Notes: generated from the letters alone by a model not told the origin. Positions 18,094-27,159 are shown, counted from the stretch's first letter. The stretch is 64,000 nucleotides of DNA from Erythrobacter sp. (GCF_035194505.1 NZ_CP136573.1:124001-188000); one strand, 5' to 3'. A program made the numbers and translations.

Positions 18094-18186
18094 GTGCCAC
18101 GCGTCCTCAGCCTGTGTCTGGCTGGCGCAGTATGGCCCTAGCGTGTCGGCTGTGTGACGCTTTCCACAGTCTCCTTGGCCGGAGCC

Positions 18187-19149
18187 TCAGTCCGTCCCTG
18201 CAATCGTCGCTGCAAAGGCTGCCGGATCGGCATTGCCGCCGGTGATCATGATGACGGTACCTTCGTCCACCGGCACCTTGCCCGCCAGCGCTGCTGCCAG
18301 CGCCGCTGCGCCGCCCGGTTCGACCACGAGCCGCAGGGTGGCAAAGGCAAAGCGCTGTGCGGCGCGGACCTCGGCATCGGTCACCGCGACGCCGGGTTCG
18401 GCGCGGCCCTTGAGCACGGCGAGGTTGATCGGCTTGGTCGCGGGCGGCTGGAGCGCGTCGCAGATGGTTTTGGGCGCTTGCGGAGAGGCGTGGACAATGG
18501 CTCCCGCCGCCATCGACTGGCCGACCATGTCCCAGCCCACCGGCTCGACCGGATGGATCGCGCTGTCCGGCGCGCCCAATGCGAGGCCCGCCGCCAGCCC
18601 GCCGCCGCCGCAACAGGCGATGATGCGCGAGGGCGCGCGGCCCAGTTGCGCCGCGGCCTCTATCGCGGCCGAGCCCTGTCCCTCGATCACCCAGGGATCA
18701 CCGAAAGCGTGGACCAGCGTGCCGCCCCGCTCGGCAATCAGCTTGGCCGCAACCGCATCGCGATCCTCTCCGGGGCGTTGGTAGAGCACCACCTCGGCCC
18801 CCAGCGCGCGGGTGTTGGCGAGCTTCACCTGCGGCGCGTCATGCGGCATCACGATGGCCGCCTTCACACCGAGCCGCCGTGCGGCCCATGCCACCCCTTG
18901 CGCATGATTGCCCGATGACACCGCGACCACGCCGCCCTCGCGTTCCTCGGGCGAGAGCGAGGACAGCCGCCACCACGCGCCTCTGATCTTGAAGGCACCG
19001 ATGGGTTGCAGATTGTCCGCCTTCACCCACGCCCGCACACCGCCGATCTCCACCGGCAGCAGCGGGGTGGGCGGCAGGATTGCGGCCACCGCCTCTGCCG
19101 CGGCACGCACGCCCTCGGTGGTTGGCATTCTGACTTCGGTCCGGATCAT
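18187..19149 (-). CDS. Threonine/serine dehydratase (PLP-dependent)
   Basis: 320 residues from the ATG at 19149. Fold type II PLP motifs: the lysine in GAFKIRGAWW, the substrate loop SSGNHAQGVAWAA and the phosphate-binding CCGGGGLAAG. No C-terminal ACT regulatory domain, so it resembles the short catabolic threonine dehydratases, serine dehydratases or serine racemases rather than IlvA; which substrate is preferred cannot be told. The neighbouring carboxynorspermidine dehydrogenase is divergent with 66 bp between starts. Confidence 0.85.
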   Translation of the reverse strand: MIRTEVRMPTTEGVRAAAEAVAAILPPTPLLPVEIGGVRAWVKADNLQPIGAFKIRGAWWRLSSLSPEEREGGVVAVSSGNHAQGVAWAARRLGVKAAIVMPHDAPQVKLANTRALGAEVVLYQRPGEDRDAVAAKLIAERGGTLVHAFGDPWVIEGQGSAAIEAAAQLGRAPSRIIACCGGGGLAAGLALGAPDSAIHPVEPVGWDMVGQSMAAGAIVHASPQAPKTICDALQPPATKPINLAVLKGRAEPGVAVTDAEVRAAQRFAFATLRLVVEPGGAAALAAALAGKVPVDEGTVIMITGGNADPAAFAATIAGTD

Positions 19150-19215
19150 TTGTCCCCCGCCAAGCATTGGATTAAGGCGCGGCCCAAGATTCGCGCTTCA
19201 CGAAAGGTTCCTATC

Positions 19216-20454
19216 ATGTCGGCAGGGAAATCCACCCCCGAGAACAAAACCGTCCTTGTCATCGGTGCGGGCGGGGTCAGCTCGGTCTGCGTCCACAAGA
19301 TGGCGTTCAATCCGGATATCTTCCCCGAAATCCACCTCGCCAGCCGCACCAAATCGAAATGCGATGCGATTGCCGCCAGCGTCAAGGAGCGCTGCGGGCG
19401 CGATATTCCGACCTACGAGATCGACGCCGAGGAAGTCCCGGCGATGGTCAATCTGATCCGCAAGGTGGGTGCGGGCCTCGTGGTCAACCTCGCGCTGCCC
19501 TATCAGGACCTGCCGATCATGGATGCCTGCCTTGAAGCGGGCGTCGATTACCTCGACACCGCCAATTACGAGCCCAAGGACGAGGCGAAGTTCGAATACA
19601 AGTGGCAGTGGGCCTATCAGGACCGTTACAAGGATGCCGGCCTGATGGCGCTGCTGGGTTCGGGCTTCGATCCGGGCGTCACCTCTGTCTTCACCATGTG
19701 GCTCAAGAAGCACAAGCTCAAGACCATCCGCCAGCTCGACATTCTCGACTGCAACGGCGGCGATCACGGCCAGCATTTCGCCACCAACTTCAACCCGGAA
19801 ATCAACATCCGCGAAGTGACCGCGCCCGCGCGCCACTGGGAAAACGGCGAGTGGGTCGAGACCCCGGCCATGTCGAACAAGGTGGCGTTCGACTTCGAAG
19901 CGGTCGGCCCCAAGAACATGTACCTGATGTATCACGAGGAGCTGGAAAGCCTCGCGAAGTTCGTCCCCGAGCTGGAGCGTGCGCGCTTCTGGATGACCTT
20001 TGGTGACCAGTACATCACCCATCTCACCGTGCTCCAGAATGTCGGCATGACCTCGATCGAGCCGGTCAAGTATCAGGGCAAGGACATCATCCCGCTGCAA
20101 TTCCTCGCCGCGGTGCTGCCGCAGCCCGAAACGCTGGGCGAGACTACCAAGGGCAACACCAATATCGGCGTGATCGCGACCGGCGAGGCGCTGGACGGCT
20201 CGGGCGAGAAGACGTTCTACATCAAGAACATCTGCTCGCATGAGGCGGCCTACGAGGAAACCGGCAATCAGGCGGTCAGCTACACCACCGGCGTCCCCGC
20301 CATGATCGGCGCGGCGATGATGGTGCGCGGGGACTGGCAGGGCGAGGGCGTGTTCAACATCGAACAGCTCGATCCCGATCCCTTCATGGCGATGCTCAAC
20401 GAACACGGCCTGCCGTGGACGGTCGAGGAAATGGCCGGGCCGGTCACCTTCTGA
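19216..20454 (+). CDS. Carboxynorspermidine dehydrogenase (saccharopine dehydrogenase-like)
   Basis: 412 residues from the ATG at 19216. N-terminal Rossmann motif VLVIGAGGVSSVCVHK, and the conserved GSGFDPGVTSVF and LDCNGGDHGQHF stretches of the carboxy(nor)spermidine dehydrogenase branch of the saccharopine dehydrogenase family. It condenses putrescine or diaminopropane with aspartate semialdehyde using NADPH. The matching decarboxylase lies 1 kb downstream and an ornithine decarboxylase 4.7 kb downstream, so spermidine or homospermidine synthesis by the carboxyspermidine route is likely. Confidence 0.88.
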   Translation: MSAGKSTPENKTVLVIGAGGVSSVCVHKMAFNPDIFPEIHLASRTKSKCDAIAASVKERCGRDIPTYEIDAEEVPAMVNLIRKVGAGLVVNLALPYQDLPIMDACLEAGVDYLDTANYEPKDEAKFEYKWQWAYQDRYKDAGLMALLGSGFDPGVTSVFTMWLKKHKLKTIRQLDILDCNGGDHGQHFATNFNPEINIREVTAPARHWENGEWVETPAMSNKVAFDFEAVGPKNMYLMYHEELESLAKFVPELERARFWMTFGDQYITHLTVLQNVGMTSIEPVKYQGKDIIPLQFLAAVLPQPETLGETTKGNTNIGVIATGEALDGSGEKTFYIKNICSHEAAYEETGNQAVSYTTGVPAMIGAAMMVRGDWQGEGVFNIEQLDPDPFMAMLNEHGLPWTVEEMAGPVTF

Positions 20455-21401
20455 TGCGCCGCGTCCTCGCCGGGCTGGCAGTCATCGCGCTGGCGGCCTG
20501 CGATGCCGCGCCGCCCCCGCGCGAGGTGGTCGCGGTGTTGGAGGTCGACAAGGGCTGGCCGACCATTCCGGCGGGCGCGACGTTCGGCGAGGTCAGCGGG
20601 GTCGATGTGGACGCGCAAGGCAATGTCTGGGTGCTCCACCGCGCCGGACGCAAGTGGGAGGAGCCTTTTCCGACCACGCCGATTGCCGAGTCCACGGTGT
20701 TCAAGTTCGCCCCCGATGGCACCTTGCTCGCGCAATGGGGCGCAGGGCTCTTCATCATGCCGCACGGCATCTCGATCGATCCGGACGGCAAGGTCTGGAT
20801 CACCGATGTCGCGCATGAACAGGTGTTCCGCTTCAGCCCTGAAGGCAAGCAGGAGCTGGTGATCGGCACACGCGGCGTCACCGCGCAGGATAGCGCGCAT
20901 TTCGGCCGTCCCGCCGATGTCGGCTTCCTTCCGGGGCGGGTGCTGGTGGCCGATGGCTACGTCAACACCCGCGTCGCCGAGTTCTCGCCGCAGGGACAGT
21001 TCATCCGCGACTGGGGCGAGTTCGATATTGCCCACGCCGTCGCAGTGGACGAGGGCCGCATCTATGTCGCCGACCGGGAGAATGCTCGGATCCAGATCTT
21101 CGATCATGCCGGCAAGCTCGCCGAAAGCCGGGTCTCGCCTGCGGGCAATCACACCTACTCCCTCAAGCCCCTGGGCGGCGGGCGGCTGCTCGCGGTCGAG
21201 GGGCGCGACGGGGCGGACCGCAAGGGCGCGGTGATCCGGGTCTATGGTGCCGACGGCGCCATCGAACAGTCCTTCGATATCAGCCTGCCCGGAAAGGACG
21301 CGAGCCTCGGCCATGATCTTGCGATCGGGCCGGACGGGCATATCTACGTCACCGATGTGGCCGGCGGGCGCGTGGTGCGCTTCTCCCTTCCTTCCAAGTA
21401 A
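20454..21401 (+). CDS. NHL-repeat beta-propeller lipoprotein
   Basis: 315 residues; the ATG at 20454 shares a base with the upstream TGA. A short signal ends in the lipobox L-A-A-C (Cys17-19 region, ALAACDAAP). The rest is a six-bladed NHL propeller with repeated blades such as PHGISIDPDGKVWITDVAH, GRIYVADRENARIQIF and GHIYVTDVAGGRVVRF. Similar proteins are annotated as peptidyl-alpha-hydroxyglycine alpha-amidating lyase-like, but activity in bacteria is unproven. Its position between two polyamine genes, overlapping one and 9 bp before the other, suggests cotranscription. Confidence 0.8.
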   Translation: MRRVLAGLAVIALAACDAAPPPREVVAVLEVDKGWPTIPAGATFGEVSGVDVDAQGNVWVLHRAGRKWEEPFPTTPIAESTVFKFAPDGTLLAQWGAGLFIMPHGISIDPDGKVWITDVAHEQVFRFSPEGKQELVIGTRGVTAQDSAHFGRPADVGFLPGRVLVADGYVNTRVAEFSPQGQFIRDWGEFDIAHAVAVDEGRIYVADRENARIQIFDHAGKLAESRVSPAGNHTYSLKPLGGGRLLAVEGRDGADRKGAVIRVYGADGAIEQSFDISLPGKDASLGHDLAIGPDGHIYVTDVAGGRVVRFSLPSK

Positions 21402-21410
21402 GCAGGACCA

Positions 21411-22604
21411 ATGCAGACCAAAGCCGGTGATCCGGGCGCCTTCGCCCATTTCGATCTGTCGCGTGTCGACAGCCCCGCCTTCGTCGTCGATGCCGCGAAG
21501 CTGCGCGCCAATTGCCGCGTGCTGGCAGGCGTGCGCGATGCTGCCGCAGCGGACGGCGCGGACATCAAGGTGTTCGCCGCGCTGAAGGCCTTCTCGATGT
21601 GGTCGGCCGCGCCCATCATCGGCGAATATCTCGACGGGGTGTCCACCTCGGGCCTGTGGGAAGCGCGCCTCGCCTCGGAATTCTACGACGGCGAGATCGC
21701 GACCTATTCGGCCGCCTTCAAGCCCGAGGAGCTGGAGGAAATCTGCCGGCTTTCGGACCATGTGATCTTCAATTCGCCCTTCCAGCACGAACGCGCGCGG
21801 CTGATCCTTGAACACGCTGCCGCGAACGGCTCGCCGGTCAGCGTGGGCCTGCGCATCAATCCGCAGGTGCCGACGGGCGAAGTCGCCAAGTATGACCCCA
21901 GCGCGCCGGGATCGCGCCTCGGCTTCCCGCTCGACCAGCTCACCGAAGAGCATATGGAAGGCGTCGAAGGCATCCACTTCCACAACCTGTGCGAACAGGA
22001 TTTCGAGCCGCTGAAGGCGACGTGGGACCGCGTGTTCGACGTGATCGAGCCTTTTTTCGATCAGCTCAAATGGATCAACATGGGCGGCGGCCACCACATC
22101 ACCCGCGCCGATTACCAGCGCGATGAACTGGTGGAGTTCCTCAAGGACGCGGCGAGCGACACCGGCTGCCAGATCATCCTCGAACCCGGCGAGGCGGTGG
22201 CGCTTGATGCGGGCATTCTCGTCGGCACGCTGCTCGATACGATGTTCAACGAGGTGCCGGTGGGGATCACCGATATCTCGGCCACCTGCCACATGCCCGA
22301 TGTGCTGGAGGCGCCCTATCGCCCTGCCATGCTCGGCGAGCTGACGGACGAGGACATGATTCCGATCCGCCTGGGCGGGCCCTCGTGCCTCGCAGGCGAT
22401 GTGATCGGCGATTATCGCCTGCCGGTCGCGGCCGAGCCGGGCGCGCGTTTCGCTTTCCTCGATCAGGCCCATTACTCGATGGTCAAGACCAACACCTTCA
22501 ACGGCGTGGCCCTGCCCAGCATCTGGATGTGGGACAGCGAGACCGACGCGCTCGACTGCATCAAGCGCTTCGACTACGAGGATTTCAGGGATCGCCTGGG
22601 CTGA
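21411..22604 (+). CDS. nspC: Carboxynorspermidine decarboxylase
   Basis: 397 residues. Alanine-racemase/ODC-fold PLP enzyme of the NspC branch: N-terminal VDSPAFVVDAAKLRANC, the PLP lysine in KVFAALKAFSMW, the diagnostic GVSTSGLWEARL, ILEPGEAVAL near the phosphate site, and the Cys-containing LGGPSCLAGDV at the C-terminal active site. It decarboxylates carboxynorspermidine/carboxyspermidine to the triamine, completing the step begun by the dehydrogenase at 19216. Confidence 0.93.
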   Translation: MQTKAGDPGAFAHFDLSRVDSPAFVVDAAKLRANCRVLAGVRDAAAADGADIKVFAALKAFSMWSAAPIIGEYLDGVSTSGLWEARLASEFYDGEIATYSAAFKPEELEEICRLSDHVIFNSPFQHERARLILEHAAANGSPVSVGLRINPQVPTGEVAKYDPSAPGSRLGFPLDQLTEEHMEGVEGIHFHNLCEQDFEPLKATWDRVFDVIEPFFDQLKWINMGGGHHITRADYQRDELVEFLKDAASDTGCQIILEPGEAVALDAGILVGTLLDTMFNEVPVGITDISATCHMPDVLEAPYRPAMLGELTDEDMIPIRLGGPSCLAGDVIGDYRLPVAAEPGARFAFLDQAHYSMVKTNTFNGVALPSIWMWDSETDALDCIKRFDYEDFRDRLG

Positions 22605-22629
22605 CCGGCGACCGGTGGGGGAAATTGCG

Positions 22630-23163
22630 ATGAAGTTTGCGCCCGTTTTGCTTGCCGCTGCGCTCGCCTTTGGCAGCGCTGCCGCGCCCGCGATGGCGCA
22701 GGGCTATGTCCCCGACACGGTCAAGAAATCGGTCACCACCGCCGATCTTGCCGCCGTGGTCGGCGCGCTCGGGCATCAGGTGCTCGAAGAGGGAAAGGAT
22801 GACGGCGTGCTGGTGCTCGCGGAGAACCAGGACCAGCTCAAATATGTGCTGATGGGCACGGCCTGCGACATGGACGGGGTGCCGGGCTGTCAGGGGGTGC
22901 TGATGCAGGCGCAGTTCGAGCTGCCGGCGGGCACCACCTATGAAACCGTGGCGCAGGCCAATCTCAATTATGCCGCGCTCAACGTGTGGGTCGATTTCGA
23001 GCAGAAGTCGCTGGGCTTCACCCGCTATGTCGTGCTCGACAACGGGGTGACCATGGCCAATCTCAAGTCCAATGTGGAAGTGCTGCTGAGCCTTGTGGGC
23101 GATGCCTATCCGGTTGCCGCAGGCGAGCCGGTGGCCGAAGAGCCCGCAGCGCCTTCTTCCTAA
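22630..23163 (+). CDS. Secreted YbjN-like protein
   Basis: 177 residues from the ATG at 22630, preceded by gggggaaatt as ribosome site. Signal peptide ends at PAMAQ. The body resembles the YbjN/putative sensory transduction regulator fold: YVLMGTACDMDGVPGCQGV and VWVDFEQKSLGFTRYVVLD, with two cysteines (in CDMDGVPGC) that may form a periplasmic disulfide. Function unknown. It is 25 bp after nspC and its stop shares CTAA with the convergent DUF3137 gene. Confidence 0.65.
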   Translation: MKFAPVLLAAALAFGSAAAPAMAQGYVPDTVKKSVTTADLAAVVGALGHQVLEEGKDDGVLVLAENQDQLKYVLMGTACDMDGVPGCQGVLMQAQFELPAGTTYETVAQANLNYAALNVWVDFEQKSLGFTRYVVLDNGVTMANLKSNVEVLLSLVGDAYPVAAGEPVAEEPAAPSS

Positions 23164-24269
23164 AGTCCCTTGCGCCCGAAGCCGCGCATGGGCCGTGTCA
23201 CCGGCATGGCGGCGAAGGCTTCCTCGGGCAGGGCAGCGTTTTCCGGGGGGACCGGCGCAGGAGCAGTTACAGGGGCAGGGGCAGGTTCAGGGGGAGCGGC
23301 CGGGAGCTGGGCCTCGGCCAGCACCCGTCCGCGTTCCGTCTGGTTGATCGCCAGCGCCAGCCCTGCCAGCGCGGCGAATTGCTCGGCGGCTTCGGCCACT
23401 CGCATCCGGTCTTCTGCCGCGTCCATCGCGCCGCTCTCGAACAGATCGCGGCTTTCCACCGTGATGATCACCTGACCTTGCGTGAACAGCGCGCGCAGCT
23501 CCTTGCCGCCGAACGCCTTTTCCAGCCGCAGCAGGTGCTCGATATAGGAGGGGTGGACGAGCACGCGTGCCTCGACCTGATCGTCGCTGAACAGGCCGAA
23601 CACCGCATCGAAGGCCGGATGGACCTGATCGACCACATCGAGCCGGTGGCCGCCGAAGCTGACCGTGTCCTTGGTCCCGCCGAGGCCGAACCACTTGCGA
23701 TGCTCGCCCGCGCGCTGGAGCAGGGTGGTGGAGCGGAACGGGCGGCCAAAGCCCATGCGGATGATGACCCCGCGGAACACCGTCACCCAGCGCTGGTTCT
23801 TGCCCGAGCCGCGGCGCTCTTCAAGGTGTGCTTCGTAAAGCTCGAAGCCATGGCCCGAGAGCGTGCCGAACCAGCGGTCTTCAAAGCCGGAGCGATCATG
23901 CGAGGGGACAAGCCCGTATCGCTTGGCTGCTTCGAATTCGGGGCCTGCCTCGGCCTTGTGGGAATATTCGACCCCGTGGCTCTTCGCGATGGCGCTGTTG
24001 ATGCCGATCTTGACGGTGCGCTTGGCCGCCGCGATCGGCTGGTAGCCCCACCAGATTGCCGTGCCGATCCCGCCCAGCGCGACGATCCCGCGGAAGGTCG
24101 AGAACGATTCGGGGCCGAACCACACGAAGGCCAGCACCGGCATCAGGATCGCCGCGCTCCACGTCCAGCGCGATGCCGCCTTTTCCCGTGCAGCCGCGCG
24201 CATGGCGGTCTGCTCCTCCAGCCACTGGCCGAGGCCCGATTGCATCAGATGATCGACATTCGCGTTCAT
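23160..24269 (-). CDS. DUF3137 membrane protein
   Basis: 369 residues. Two hydrophobic helices near the N-terminus (about 36-52 and 62-76), then a DUF3137-type domain with HGFELYEAHLEER, VFRGVIIRMGF and PAFDAVFGLFSDD, and a Pro/Ala-rich tail. DUF3137 genes commonly neighbour lemA, as here (divergent, 86 bp between starts). The family is uncharacterised; the name reflects the recognised domain only. Confidence 0.75.
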   Translation of the reverse strand: MNANVDHLMQSGLGQWLEEQTAMRAAAREKAASRWTWSAAILMPVLAFVWFGPESFSTFRGIVALGGIGTAIWWGYQPIAAAKRTVKIGINSAIAKSHGVEYSHKAEAGPEFEAAKRYGLVPSHDRSGFEDRWFGTLSGHGFELYEAHLEERRGSGKNQRWVTVFRGVIIRMGFGRPFRSTTLLQRAGEHRKWFGLGGTKDTVSFGGHRLDVVDQVHPAFDAVFGLFSDDQVEARVLVHPSYIEHLLRLEKAFGGKELRALFTQGQVIITVESRDLFESGAMDAAEDRMRVAEAAEQFAALAGLALAINQTERGRVLAEAQLPAAPPEPAPAPVTAPAPVPPENAALPEEAFAAMPVTRPMRGFGRKGL

Positions 24270-24355
24270 AGCCTCCCGCTATAGTGCGCAAGGCCTCTGC
24301 AATCCCTTAACGTTTCCCCGCTAAGCTCCGGGCCAATCAAGGGAGCACTTGCATC

Positions 24356-24931
24356 ATGATTGATATTCTCGGCTGGTTCTGGACCTCGGCAATCCTCGTG
24401 ATTGCTGTCGGCACGGTGGTGCTGCTGATCGCGATCTACAACCAACTGGTGCGCCTGCGGCAGAATGTGCGGCAGGGGGTGGCCGATATCGACGCGCAGC
24501 TGCGCCAGCGCCACGATCTGATCCCCAATCTGGTCGAGGCGGTGAAGGGCTATGCCGGGCACGAGGCTTCGACGCTCGAAGCGGTGATCACGGCACGCAA
24601 TGCCGCCGCCAAGGGCGACGCGCCGGGCGGTACCAGCGAAGCGCAGCTCAAGCTCGCGCTCGATAACCTGCTGGCGCTGGGCGAGGCCTATCCCGATCTG
24701 AAGGCCAGCGCGAACTTCCAGTCGCTCCAGAACGAGCTCGGCGATGTCGAGGACAATCTGGCTGCGGCCCGCCGCGCGCTCAATGCTGCGGCTGCCCGTT
24801 TCAACGCCGCGCGCGAATCTTTCCCGGCAGTGCTGTTTGCCGGGATGCTCGGATTCGGCGAGGCGGACTTCTCGCGGCTCGCCGAGAGCGAAAAGGGCGT
24901 TGTCGACCAGACCCCGAAAGTCGCTTTCTGA
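24356..24931 (+). CDS. LemA family membrane protein
   Basis: 191 residues with one N-terminal membrane helix (about 8-28) and a helical-bundle body carrying the LemA hallmarks YNQLVRLRQNV, QRHDLIPNLVEAVKGY and NELGDVEDNLAAARR. Ribosome site AGGGAG precedes the start. LemA proteins are membrane-anchored with the bulk outside; the cellular role is poorly known. A 13-bp perfect inverted repeat starts 10 bp after the stop. Confidence 0.92.
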   Translation: MIDILGWFWTSAILVIAVGTVVLLIAIYNQLVRLRQNVRQGVADIDAQLRQRHDLIPNLVEAVKGYAGHEASTLEAVITARNAAAKGDAPGGTSEAQLKLALDNLLALGEAYPDLKASANFQSLQNELGDVEDNLAAARRALNAAAARFNAARESFPAVLFAGMLGFGEADFSRLAESEKGVVDQTPKVAF

Positions 24932-24940
24932 CACCTGCGA

Positions 24941-24971
24941 TGTGACGGAAATCCGAGCGATTTCCGTCACA
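24941..24971. repeat. Perfect 13-bp inverted repeat after lemA
   Basis: Arms 24941-24953 and 24959-24971 are exact reverse complements around the loop CGAGC. No T run follows, so it is not a canonical terminator; it may assist termination with the hairpin at 25013, protect the lemA 3' end, or be an operator. Confidence 0.6.
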
Positions 24972-25012
24972 TTCCGGTCACGCTTGCGGGGCTGTCTTTG
25001 AAAAGCAACATT

Positions 25013-25036
25013 TGGCCCCGGCGGGGGCCATTTTTT
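25013..25036 (+). terminator. Rho-independent terminator before ornithine decarboxylase
   Basis: TGGCCCC (25013-25019) and GGGGCCA (25024-25030) pair around GGCG, followed directly by six T. It ends lemA transcription, or could act as an attenuator if the ornithine decarboxylase transcript begins upstream of it. Confidence 0.8.
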
Positions 25037-25155
25037 GTTTGCATTTCCCCCCTCAGGCCCTATCTGCGCCCTTCCGCTGCCCCAAGGGGACTTCCAAACC
25101 GCAAGGCAGCTTGTCGTTTTATGGTTCAACAGAGCCGTTTTGGGGGTCCCTTGAG

Positions 25156-26361
25156 TTGCACATCTATCCTGACGCACTGGCTGTAGTCCGCGACCTCCGT
25201 CCGGACGAACCCGTCATCCTCAATCGCCCGCACGCCGCGCGGCGCGCCGCCCGCTTCTTTGTCGAGAAGTTCCCGGGCAAGGTGCTCTATGCCGTCAAGG
25301 CCAACCCCGCGCCGGAGCTGATCCGCGTGCTGTGGGATGCAGGCGTGACCCATTACGACGTCGCCTCGATTGCCGAGGTGCGGCTGGTGCGCTCGCTGCT
25401 GCCGGACGCCGTGCTGTGCTTCATGCATCCGGTGAAGACCGCTGCCGCGATTGCCGAGGCCTATTTCGATCACGGCGTGCGCACCTTCAGCCTCGATTCT
25501 GTCGAGGAGCTGGAGAAGATCATCGACGCCTGCCGTTCGCCCGAAACCGGCGAAGCGCCGCGCGACCTGCGTCTGTGCGTGCGCCTGCGCGTGTCGAGCG
25601 AATATTCCGAGCTCTCGCTGGCCAGCAAGTTCGGCTGCGATCTCGTCGAGGCGCCGCTGCTGCTCCAGCAGGCCCGCCAGCATTGTGACTGGCTGGGCGT
25701 GTGCTTCCATGTCGGCAGCCAGGCGATGACCCCGTTTGCCTTCGTGCAGGCGATGGACCGCACCCGCGCCGCGATTGCCGAGGCTTCGGTGGTGATCGAC
25801 ATGATCGACGTGGGCGGGGGCTTCCCGAGCGCCTATCCGGGCCTCGAGCCGCCGCCGATGGAAGATTACTTCGCGATCATCGCGCGCCACTTCGAAGCCC
25901 TGCCGATCGCCTACAACGCCGAGCTGTGGTGCGAACCCGGCCGCGCGCTCTCGGCTGAATACAGCTCGATGATCGTGCAGGTGAACAAGCGGCGCGGCGA
26001 GGAGCTCTACATCAACGACGGCGCTTACGGCGCGCTCTACGATGCCGCCCACGTGGCGTGGCGCTTCCCGGTGAAGGCGCTCGAGGACGATCTGATCGGC
26101 GAGGACGAGGACTTCGCGTTCTACGGGCCGACCTGCGATGATGCCGACTACATGAAGGGGCCGTTTGTGCTGCCTTCGGACATCCAGGCGGGCGACTATG
26201 TCGAGATCGGGATGCTCGGTGCCTATGGCGCGGCGATGAAGACCGGCTTCAACGGCTTCGGCGCGGCCCAGCAGGTGATGGTCGCCGACGAGCCGATGAT
26301 GAGCCTGTTCGACGGCTCGCGTCAGCGCGAAGCCGCCGACAACGTGGTGTCCTTGCGCTAG
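25156..26361 (+). CDS. Type III ornithine decarboxylase
   Basis: 401 residues from the TTG at 25156 (MHIYPDALAVVRDL), preceded by TTTTGGGGGTCCC; an in-frame ATG at 25012 falls at the terminator hairpin and is unlikely. The PLP lysine is in YAVKANPAP, with CFHVGSQ, the pyridoxal-phosphate loop DVGGGFPSAYPG, CEPGRALS and the catalytic cysteine in GPTCDDADYM. It decarboxylates ornithine to putrescine, the substrate of the carboxynorspermidine route encoded at 19216 and 21411. Lysine/ornithine dual specificity is possible in this fold. Confidence 0.9.
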   Translation: MHIYPDALAVVRDLRPDEPVILNRPHAARRAARFFVEKFPGKVLYAVKANPAPELIRVLWDAGVTHYDVASIAEVRLVRSLLPDAVLCFMHPVKTAAAIAEAYFDHGVRTFSLDSVEELEKIIDACRSPETGEAPRDLRLCVRLRVSSEYSELSLASKFGCDLVEAPLLLQQARQHCDWLGVCFHVGSQAMTPFAFVQAMDRTRAAIAEASVVIDMIDVGGGFPSAYPGLEPPPMEDYFAIIARHFEALPIAYNAELWCEPGRALSAEYSSMIVQVNKRRGEELYINDGAYGALYDAAHVAWRFPVKALEDDLIGEDEDFAFYGPTCDDADYMKGPFVLPSDIQAGDYVEIGMLGAYGAAMKTGFNGFGAAQQVMVADEPMMSLFDGSRQREAADNVVSLR

Positions 26362-26379
26362 GACTTCAGGGGTTAGGGG

Positions 26380-27075
26380 TCAGCCCTCGAACCCCACGAA
26401 GCGCGCCGCCTCGTCAACGCTGCGCCGCGTGATCTTCACCGGGTTCGCCGGAAAATCCGGATCGGGCCAGCCCAGTGCGACCGCCTTCATGATCACCTGA
26501 TCCTCGGGGATGCCCGCGTGCTCGCGCACCACCGGGCTTTGCATGATGCCTTGCGAGTTGATCACGCAGCCCAGGCCCTTGCTCCATGCGGCATTGACCA
26601 GCGCCGTCGTCACCGCGCCGCAATCGAAGGGGGTGTCGTCCGAACCGTCCAGCTCGCGGTCGTAGGTTATGATCACGCAGACCGGCGCGTCGAACTGGCG
26701 GAAGCCGCGCAGCACCCAGTCCTGGCGCGCTTCCTTGTCGTCGCGGTCGATCCCCATGGCTTCGAACAGCTGGATCGCGCAGCCGACCTGACGGTCGCGG
26801 TGGACGCCGGTGAAGGCCTCGCCGCGGCGGAATTCGCGGCTGTCGGGGACGCCGGCGAGGATGTTTTCGGTGTTGCCCTTGCGGATCCGGTCAAGCGGCT
26901 CGCCGGTGATCACATGGAAGTGGTAGGGCTGGGTGTTCATCGACGAGGGCGAGCGCATCGCCAACGTCAGGATCTCTTCGATCAGCGCGCGCGGCACCGG
27001 CTTGTCGAGGTAGCCGCGGATGCTCCGCCGTCCGAGGACGACCTCGGCATAAGTCTGTTCAGGCGTGCCGCCCAT
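26380..27075 (-). CDS. Nitroreductase family protein
   Basis: 231 residues from the ATG at 27075, giving the family start TYAEVVLGRRSIRGYLDKPV. FMN-binding features are RRSIR, the SPSSMNTQPYHFHVI stretch and the C-terminal VALGWPDPDFPANP. It should be an FMN-dependent NAD(P)H oxidoreductase acting on nitroaromatics or quinones; the natural substrate is unknown. It is followed by a convergent gene 19 bp away and preceded by hemA on the other side, also minus strand. Confidence 0.88.
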   Translation of the reverse strand: MGGTPEQTYAEVVLGRRSIRGYLDKPVPRALIEEILTLAMRSPSSMNTQPYHFHVITGEPLDRIRKGNTENILAGVPDSREFRRGEAFTGVHRDRQVGCAIQLFEAMGIDRDDKEARQDWVLRGFRQFDAPVCVIITYDRELDGSDDTPFDCGAVTTALVNAAWSKGLGCVINSQGIMQSPVVREHAGIPEDQVIMKAVALGWPDPDFPANPVKITRRSVDEAARFVGFEG

Positions 27076-27159
27076 TGTCTCTCTCCCGAATCTGTTTTCG
27101 GGAGATGTGCTAGCGGCAAAAACCGGCACCACAAAGGACGCTACGGCAGCGGGGAGCGA

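Noticed and set aside
18094..18186. Pho box before btaA
   Set aside because: Only loose resemblance (GTCACACAG...GACAC) with no proper direct repeat at 11-bp spacing.
20280..22472. 730-codon minus-strand frame across the NHL lipoprotein and nspC
   Set aside because: Antisense to two recognisable genes; sequence is low in hydrophobic structure and has no family features.
24998..25186. Short frame overlapping the ornithine decarboxylase leader
   Set aside because: It starts near the terminator hairpin and runs out of frame into the decarboxylase N-terminus; no family features.
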